Assembly (NCBI GenBank): GCA_039815415.1 | Contig: JBCBZH010000278.1 | Span: 1-5,611 of the forward strand | From: JBCBZH01 sp039815415 | Lineage (GTDB): Bacteria > Bacteroidota > Rhodothermia > Rhodothermales > Rubricoccaceae | Direction: 5' to 3' | DNA length: 5,611 bases | Part shown: piece by piece, positions 1-3,888 of the stretch | Layout of the letters: the number at the start of each line of letters is the position of its first letter | Numbering within the stretch: the first letter of the stretch is position 1 | Translations under genes and position numbers: made by a program | The notes under the pieces: model-generated | What the model saw: only the letters and a program-made list of their open reading frames with translations | The model's database searches: none | Told to the model about the DNA's origin: nothing

Positions 1-541
1 CGCAGGGACCCGTGTCGCCCATCATCCAGAAGTTGTCCTTGCTCGGCTGGAAGAGGATGTGCGACGGTGGCACAGAGGTCTCCCAGGTCCACAGGTCGGC
101 GGCCTCCTGGTCCGGTCCCAGGCCCAACGCGTCGTCGCCCTCGTGGACGGTCACGTAGAGGCGGTCGGGCTCCAAGCCCCAGCGGTCGACCAGCAGTTCC
201 CACGCCCACGCGATGGCCTCCTTCTTGAAGTAGTCCCCGAAGCTCCAGTTCCCGAGCATCTCGAAGAACGTGTGGTGGTACGTGTCGATGCCCACCTCGT
301 CGAGGTCGTTGTGCTTGCCCGAGACGCGGAGGCACTTCTGCGTGTCGGCGGCGCGGACGTACGGGCGGGAGCCGGTGCCCAGGAACACGTCCTTGAAGGG
401 GTTCATGCCCGCGTTGATGAACATCAGCGTCGGGTCGTCCTGCGGGACGAGCGGGGCACTCGGGACGATCTCGTGGCCCTTCTCGCGGAAGAAGTCGAGG
501 AACGAGGCGCGGAGGTCGGCGCTGGAGAGGGGAGTCGGCAT
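1..541 (-). CDS. alaS: Alanyl-tRNA synthetase, N-terminal 180 residues (partial, 3' end outside window)
   Basis: Class II aminoacyl-tRNA synthetase that charges tRNA-Ala with alanine in the cytoplasm. The reverse strand is open from an ATG at 541 to the window edge and reads as the start of the catalytic domain: DPTLMFINAGMNPFKDVFLG (about residues 36-55), then GKHNDL (75-80), FEMLGNWSFGDYFKKEA (93-109, class II motif 2 region) and NFWMMGDTGPC (170-180). These match the order and spacing of E. coli AlaRS, which is about 876 residues long, so roughly one fifth of the gene is here. The rest of the catalytic core, the editing domain and the C-Ala domain lie outside. I prefer the ATG at 541 because the MPTPLSSADLRASFLDFF start matches the usual family N-terminus. 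An in-frame ATG at 556 would add five residues. Neither has a clear Shine-Dalgarno sequence. The gene is divergent from mgsA. The identification is essentially certain; only the exact start is open. Confidence 0.97.
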   Translation of the reverse strand, partial: MPTPLSSADLRASFLDFFREKGHEIVPSAPLVPQDDPTLMFINAGMNPFKDVFLGTGSRPYVRAADTQKCLRVSGKHNDLDEVGIDTYHHTFFEMLGNWSFGDYFKKEAIAWAWELLVDRWGLEPDRLYVTVHEGDDALGLGPDQEAADLWTWETSVPPSHILFQPSKDNFWMMGDTGPC

Positions 542-562
542 CGAGCTGGCGGGCATGCGGGA

Positions 563-582
563 GGCGGATTGTCCGATCCGCC
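563..582 (-). promoter_or_regulatory. Palindrome/hairpin immediately upstream of alaS
   Basis: GGCGGAT (563-569) and ATCCGCC (576-582) form a perfect 7-bp inverted repeat around a 6-base loop. It ends 6 bases before the alternative alaS ATG (556) and 21 bases before the preferred one (541). It could be an operator for a dimeric regulator or a leader hairpin in the alaS mRNA. E. coli AlaRS is known to repress its own gene by binding a palindrome at the promoter, which makes the position suggestive. The sequence itself does not prove a regulatory role. Confidence 0.4.
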
Positions 583-660
583 GGAGAGCCCGGAAGCTAC
601 CGAGTTCAGGCCGCCAGCCCGTGGATTGGGCGTGAGACCTCGGCGGATGCGTCCCCCTCT

Positions 661-777
661 GTCATCCTGAGCAACGGGCGCAGCCCGGAGTCGAAGGACC
701 TGTGGTGCGACGTGTCTCTCGGGTTACACGCCGAGAGCCGACGCTCGAGCTGGCGAGAAGCCACCCTTCGAGAGCGT
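661..777. repeat. REP-like intergenic repeat cluster with three hairpins
   Basis: This lies in the 319-base non-coding gap between alaS and mgsA. It opens with GTCATCCTGAGCAACGGG and continues to GTCGAAGGACC. That is the style of the dispersed 'TCATCCTGAGCGAAGCGAAGGA' intergenic repeat seen in many GC-rich bacteria (from memory; not searched). Three inverted repeats follow one another: CGGGC-gca-GCCCG (675-687); CTCTCGG (716-722) with CCGAGAG (731-737); and ACGCTC (741-746) with GAGCGT (772-777), the last enclosing TGGC (751-754) with GCCA (760-763). No convincing gene is present. The cluster may be a REP/BIME-type repeat or structured leader sequence for mgsA. A copy count across the genome would decide. 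Confidence 0.5.
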
Positions 778-860
778 GTTGTGAATGAAAGCGGTTCGCG
801 GCTCATGGCCGGAACGATCCGCAAGATGGCGCATCTCCGTGGTCCATCCACACCATCTCG

Positions 861-1316
861 ATGCCAGTCACGCTACCCATGACGCCGGGGAAACGCGTCG
901 CCCTCGTGGCGCACGATAACCAGAAGGGCGACCTCCTCGAGTGGGCGCGGTACAACCGCGACGCGCTGGCGGACCACACCATCATCGCGACCGGGACAAC
1001 AGGGAGGCTGCTCGAAGAAACGCTGGAGCTTCCCGTGACGCGGCTCCGCAGTGGCCCACTCGGCGGCGACCAACAGCTCGGCGCCCGCATCGCGGAGGGC
1101 GAGATCGACGTGCTCATCTTCTTCTGGGACCCGCTCCAACCCGCCCCACACGACCCTGACGTGAAGGCGCTGCTGCGAATTGCTGCCGTCTGGAACATTC
1201 CGGTGGCCTGCAACCGGGCGTCGGCGGACTTCATGTTCTCGTCTCCGCTGATGAACACCGAGTACGAGCGCCGCATTCCGGACTACGACGCCTACATCGC
1301 GCGGCCTGTGGGCTGA
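861..1316 (+). CDS. mgsA: Methylglyoxal synthase
   Basis: Converts dihydroxyacetone phosphate to methylglyoxal and phosphate, a cytoplasmic bypass of lower glycolysis used when phosphate is short or sugar phosphates accumulate. The 151-residue product matches the 152-residue E. coli enzyme almost end to end. Visible landmarks are VALVAHDNQK (13-22; His18, Asp19 and Lys22 of the phosphate/substrate site), ATGTTG (43-48), SGPLGGDQQ (64-72, with Asp70 equivalent to the catalytic Asp71 of E. coli), LIFFWDP (85-91) and PHDPDVKALLR (96-106, with His97 and Asp100 equivalent to His98 and Asp101). All key residues are present, so it should be active. An in-frame stop at 786 and no earlier in-frame ATG limit the start to 861 or the second ATG at 879; neither has a Shine-Dalgarno site. 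It is divergent from alaS and 86 bases upstream of the acyl-CoA oxidase gene on the same strand. Confidence 0.97.
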   Translation: MPVTLPMTPGKRVALVAHDNQKGDLLEWARYNRDALADHTIIATGTTGRLLEETLELPVTRLRSGPLGGDQQLGARIAEGEIDVLIFFWDPLQPAPHDPDVKALLRIAAVWNIPVACNRASADFMFSSPLMNTEYERRIPDYDAYIARPVG

Positions 1317-1325
1317 ATGCGGCGC

Positions 1326-1338
1326 GTCGAGCTGGCGA
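1326..1338. repeat. 13-base word, inverted copy at 1425-1437
   Basis: GTCGAGCTGGCGA begins 10 bases after the mgsA stop. Its exact reverse complement, TCGCCAGCTCGAC, lies at 1425-1437 inside the first codons of the downstream gene, 86 bases away. The 12-base core also occurs at 745-756 and, reversed, at 3779-3790. See the findings for the whole set. Confidence 0.55.
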
Positions 1339-1339
1339 G

Positions 1340-1366
1340 GGCACGTTGCGCAAAGGCACTTTGTGC
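1340..1366 (+). promoter_or_regulatory. Direct repeat and hairpin between mgsA and the oxidase gene
   Basis: The 12-base unit GGCACnTTGnGC occurs twice, at 1340-1351 and 1355-1366, with a 15-base period and two mismatches. Across the two units, GCGCAAAG (1348-1355) can pair with CTTTGTGC (1359-1366) to form an 8-bp stem with one G-U pair and a 3-base loop. No T-run follows, so it is a poor intrinsic terminator. It could be a 5' leader structure or an operator for the oxidase gene, or a weak attenuator after mgsA. The function is inferred only from position and symmetry. Confidence 0.35.
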
Positions 1367-1402
1367 GGAGAAAGGGGTACAGATCCTACATCCCCCGATC
1401 CG

Positions 1403-3778
1403 ATGGCTGACTCCACTCCTTCTTTCGCCAGCTCGACCGACGTCAACCCCGTTGCGGACTTGTCTCGCGGCGTCGCGTCGGTGCTTCCATTTCTGTATGT
1501 CGCCTGGGCCGATGGCCTGCTGACGCCCTCTGAGATCGAAGGCGTCCGCGAGCGGCTCACGGCACAGGACTGGATCGAGCCTGCCGACCGCGACCAGCTC
1601 GCGGCGTGGCTCAATCCCGCTGACCCACCGGATGCGACCACGTACTTCGGGTGGGTCCGCACCATCCGCCGGGCGGTGAAGCACCTCGCACCGGATGATG
1701 CGCCGTCGCTGGCCGAACTAGGGGCAGATCTTGCGATGCTCGCCGGAGGGGGCGATGGCAGCGGGCTGACGGACGAGTCGCGCCGCGCGCTGGAGGACCT
1801 TGAAGCTCTGATGGGAGTGGTGGGCGACGAGGCCATCCGAGACCTCATCGAGCCTAGGCCCTTGCAGCCTACAGAGGCGCGGATCGGAGGCGATGGGGCA
1901 GCCACAACGGTGCCTGCCCCGCCAGAGGCCTTCGACGTGGAGGCCATGCAGGCGATCCTGGATGGGCCGCGTGCCGAGCTGAGGAACCGCGTCCGGCGTC
2001 TCTTGCAGGATCCGGTCTTCGCGTACCCCGACCCCGAACTCCCAAAGGACGCGTACCGCGATCTCGTGCTGGAGTGGGTCCAACACCTCGCCGACCAAGG
2101 GCTGGGCGCGCTCAGCTACCCGGAGTACGCCGGAGGCCGCAACTCCATCGGCGACTTTATCGCTGTGTTCGAGACGCTGGCAACCCACGACCTCAGCCTC
2201 GTCATCAAGTTCGGCGTCCACTTTGGGCTGTGGGGAGGCAGCGTGGCGCAGCTGGGCGACGAGGAACAGCGCCGCGAGTATCTGCCTCGGATCGCCACGC
2301 TCGAGCTGCCGGGCGGCTTTGCCATGACTGAGCGCCTCCACGGCTCCAACGTCCGGGATCTACAGACGACCGCGACCCTGGACCGCGAAACGGACAAGTG
2401 GGTCATCACCACGCCGACCGAGGCCGACCACAAGGAGTGGATCGGGAACGCGGCTCGCCACGGTCAGATGATGTCCGTGTTCGCCCAGCTCGTCATCGAT
2501 GGGGAGGGCTACGGGGTCCACGCCTTCCTGGTGCCCGTTCGCGACGCGGAGGGGACCGTGCTGCCGAACGTCCGCATCGCGGACTCCGGTCACAAGATGG
2601 GCCTCAACGGCATCGACAACGGCCAGATCTGGTTCGATGGCGTCCGGGTGCCGCGCGAGAACCTGCTCAGCCGCTTTGCCCAGGTGTCTGAGGACGGCGT
2701 CTACACCAGCCCGATTCCGAGCGCAGGCAAGCGGTTCTTCGTGATGCTCGGAACACTCGTCGGCGGGCGCATCGCGGTGGGCTCCGGGGGCAACAGCGCC
2801 GCCAAGGCCGGGCTTAGCATCGCCGTCCGCTACGGATCGCGCCGCCGCCAGTTCGGTCCGGCAGGCGCCGCCGAGGTGCCGCTCCTGGACTACCGCAGTC
2901 ATCAGCGTCGTCTGCTCCCGCTCGTCGCTACCAGCTACGGATTGACGTTCGCCCTGCACGAGCTGGCGGAGGACTTCGCCGCGCTGGCGCCGGGCAGCGA
3001 CACGCGCGAGATCGAGGCGCGAGCCGCCGCGCTCAAGGCCATGGCGACGTGGCACGGTACGCACTCCTTGCAGGAGGCCCGCGAGGCCTGTGGCGGTGAG
3101 GGCTTCCGATGGTCCACCCGCATCGCCCATCGCAAGGCCGACTCGGACATCTTTACCACCTTCGAGGGCGACAACACGGTGCTCCAGCTTCAGGTGGCGA
3201 AGGGCCTGCTGGCCGGGTACAAGCAGGAGTTCTCCGACCTCAACCTGTTCGGCGTGCTCAAGTACCTCCGCGAGCAGGCTGACGTGCGGATCGGTGAGAT
3301 CAACCCGTTGGCGCGCCGCAACACGTCGGAGGACCATTTGATGGACCCGGAGTGGCACGCCGAGCTGTTTCTGCGGCGGGAGCGGATGCTGCTCACCTCA
3401 GCCGCCGGACGCCTGCAGCGTCGTATCAAGGGCGGCATGGATTCCTTCGAGGCGTTCATCGAGGTGCAGGATCATCTCCTTACGCTCGCACGGGCTCATG
3501 CTGAGCGCCTGGTGCTGGAGTCCTTCCAGGCCAGGGTGGAGAACATCGAGGATGAGCAGCTCCAGACCGTGCTGCGCCTTCAGTGCGCGCTCTACGCGCT
3601 GACGCATCTGGAGTCTGACCGTGGCTGGTTCCTCGAGAAGCACCTCTTCGATGCCAACGTCGCCAAGGCCATCCGGACGCAGGTCAACGCTCTTCTCAGT
3701 CGCATCCGGCCGCATGCCTGCGAGCTGGTGGATGCCTTTGGGATTCCTGACAGCGTGCTCGGGTCCAGCATCGCCTGA
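1403..3778 (+). CDS. Acyl-CoA oxidase/dehydrogenase-family flavoprotein with N-terminal TerB-like domain
   Basis: Predicted FAD enzyme that introduces the trans-2 double bond into acyl-CoA, the first step of beta-oxidation. The 791-residue product has two parts. Residues about 17-95 form a helical segment with LPFLYVAWADGLLTPSEIEG, resembling the TerB-like fold. A linker (about 100-180) follows, then a full acyl-CoA oxidase-type module. Its landmarks are FAMTERLHGSNVRDLQTTA (306-324, the TE..HG(S/T)N flavin/substrate motif), HKMGLNGIDNG (397-407), FDGVRVPRENLL (411-422), YGSRRRQFGP (477-486), CGGEGF (563-568) and TTFEGDNTVL (585-594). Glu588 aligns with the catalytic base of peroxisomal acyl-CoA oxidases. 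The oxidase part, about 610 residues, is close to the normal family length of around 650. These motifs favour oxidase-like over short acyl-CoA dehydrogenase, but the electron acceptor (O2 or an electron-transfer flavoprotein) cannot be read from sequence. I chose the ATG at 1403, which begins MADSTPSF. A TTG 57 bases upstream is in frame but would start inside the hairpin. No clear Shine-Dalgarno site is seen. It lies convergent to the next gene. Confidence 0.9.
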   Translation: MADSTPSFASSTDVNPVADLSRGVASVLPFLYVAWADGLLTPSEIEGVRERLTAQDWIEPADRDQLAAWLNPADPPDATTYFGWVRTIRRAVKHLAPDDAPSLAELGADLAMLAGGGDGSGLTDESRRALEDLEALMGVVGDEAIRDLIEPRPLQPTEARIGGDGAATTVPAPPEAFDVEAMQAILDGPRAELRNRVRRLLQDPVFAYPDPELPKDAYRDLVLEWVQHLADQGLGALSYPEYAGGRNSIGDFIAVFETLATHDLSLVIKFGVHFGLWGGSVAQLGDEEQRREYLPRIATLELPGGFAMTERLHGSNVRDLQTTATLDRETDKWVITTPTEADHKEWIGNAARHGQMMSVFAQLVIDGEGYGVHAFLVPVRDAEGTVLPNVRIADSGHKMGLNGIDNGQIWFDGVRVPRENLLSRFAQVSEDGVYTSPIPSAGKRFFVMLGTLVGGRIAVGSGGNSAAKAGLSIAVRYGSRRRQFGPAGAAEVPLLDYRSHQRRLLPLVATSYGLTFALHELAEDFAALAPGSDTREIEARAAALKAMATWHGTHSLQEAREACGGEGFRWSTRIAHRKADSDIFTTFEGDNTVLQLQVAKGLLAGYKQEFSDLNLFGVLKYLREQADVRIGEINPLARRNTSEDHLMDPEWHAELFLRRERMLLTSAAGRLQRRIKGGMDSFEAFIEVQDHLLTLARAHAERLVLESFQARVENIEDEQLQTVLRLQCALYALTHLESDRGWFLEKHLFDANVAKAIRTQVNALLSRIRPHACELVDAFGIPDSVLGSSIA

Positions 3779-3816
3779 TCGCCAGCTCGAGGGGACCCTC
3801 AGGGTGCAGCTGGCGA
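3779..3816. repeat. 9-bp inverted repeat directly after the oxidase stop codon
   Basis: TCGCCAGCT (3779-3787) and AGCTGGCGA (3808-3816) are perfect reverse complements around a 20-base loop. The loop itself can form a small ACCC-tca-GGGT hairpin (3795-3805). The left arm continues as TCGCCAGCTCGA, the reversed form of the 12-base word found at 745 and 1327. It may stabilise the 3' end of the oxidase mRNA or belong to the dispersed repeat family. Confidence 0.5.
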
Positions 3817-3836
3817 CGGGCTGGGCGAAACGCAAT

Positions 3837-3867
3837 CGCGCCCGCTCGGTTCGCCTGAGCGGGCGCG
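3837..3867. terminator. Strong GC stem-loop between convergent genes, likely bidirectional terminator
   Basis: CGCGCCCGCTC (3837-3847) pairs perfectly with GAGCGGGCGCG (3857-3867), an 11-bp stem with a 9-base loop. It sits between the stop of the oxidase gene (3778) and the stop of the minus-strand gene (3889), where a shared terminator is expected. Neither side has a real T-tract. The minus-strand side reads ATTGCGTTTCG after the stem, slightly richer in T than the plus side, so it may act better for the minus-strand gene. Confidence 0.7.
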
Positions 3868-3888
3868 AGGTGTGAACGGGTAGGTGGC

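Noticed and set aside
59..670. 203-residue open frame on the plus strand
   Set aside because: It lies antisense to the clear alaS reading frame and is an Arg/Val/Glu-rich shadow of high-GC codon use.
606..851. 81-residue minus-strand open frame in the alaS-mgsA gap
   Set aside because: It translates through the REP-like repeat (SFDSGLRPLLRMTEGD is the typical spurious peptide of such repeats) and its 5' part has no recognisable domain.
785..919. 44-codon open frame starting with ATG upstream of and overlapping mgsA
   Set aside because: It is out of frame with mgsA, has no ribosome binding site and resembles nothing known. A regulatory upstream ORF is possible but unsupported.
1346..1402. 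TTG start adding 19 residues to the oxidase
   Set aside because: The extra residues (RKGTLCGERGTDPTSPDP) are unlike the rest, lie over the intergenic hairpin, and an ATG is available at 1403.
1317..1523. 68-residue open frame starting ATG overlapping the mgsA stop (TGAATG)
   Set aside because: The stop-start overlap looks like translational coupling, but the frame runs out of phase through the oxidase start and its product is Arg/Cys-rich without similarity to anything I recognise.
1231..1947. 238-residue minus-strand open frame
   Set aside because: It is antisense to mgsA and the oxidase gene, is Ser/Arg-rich low complexity, and has no domain pattern.
2360..3358. 332-residue minus-strand open frame
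   Set aside because: It lies entirely antisense to the best conserved part of the acyl-CoA oxidase and is a frame shadow.
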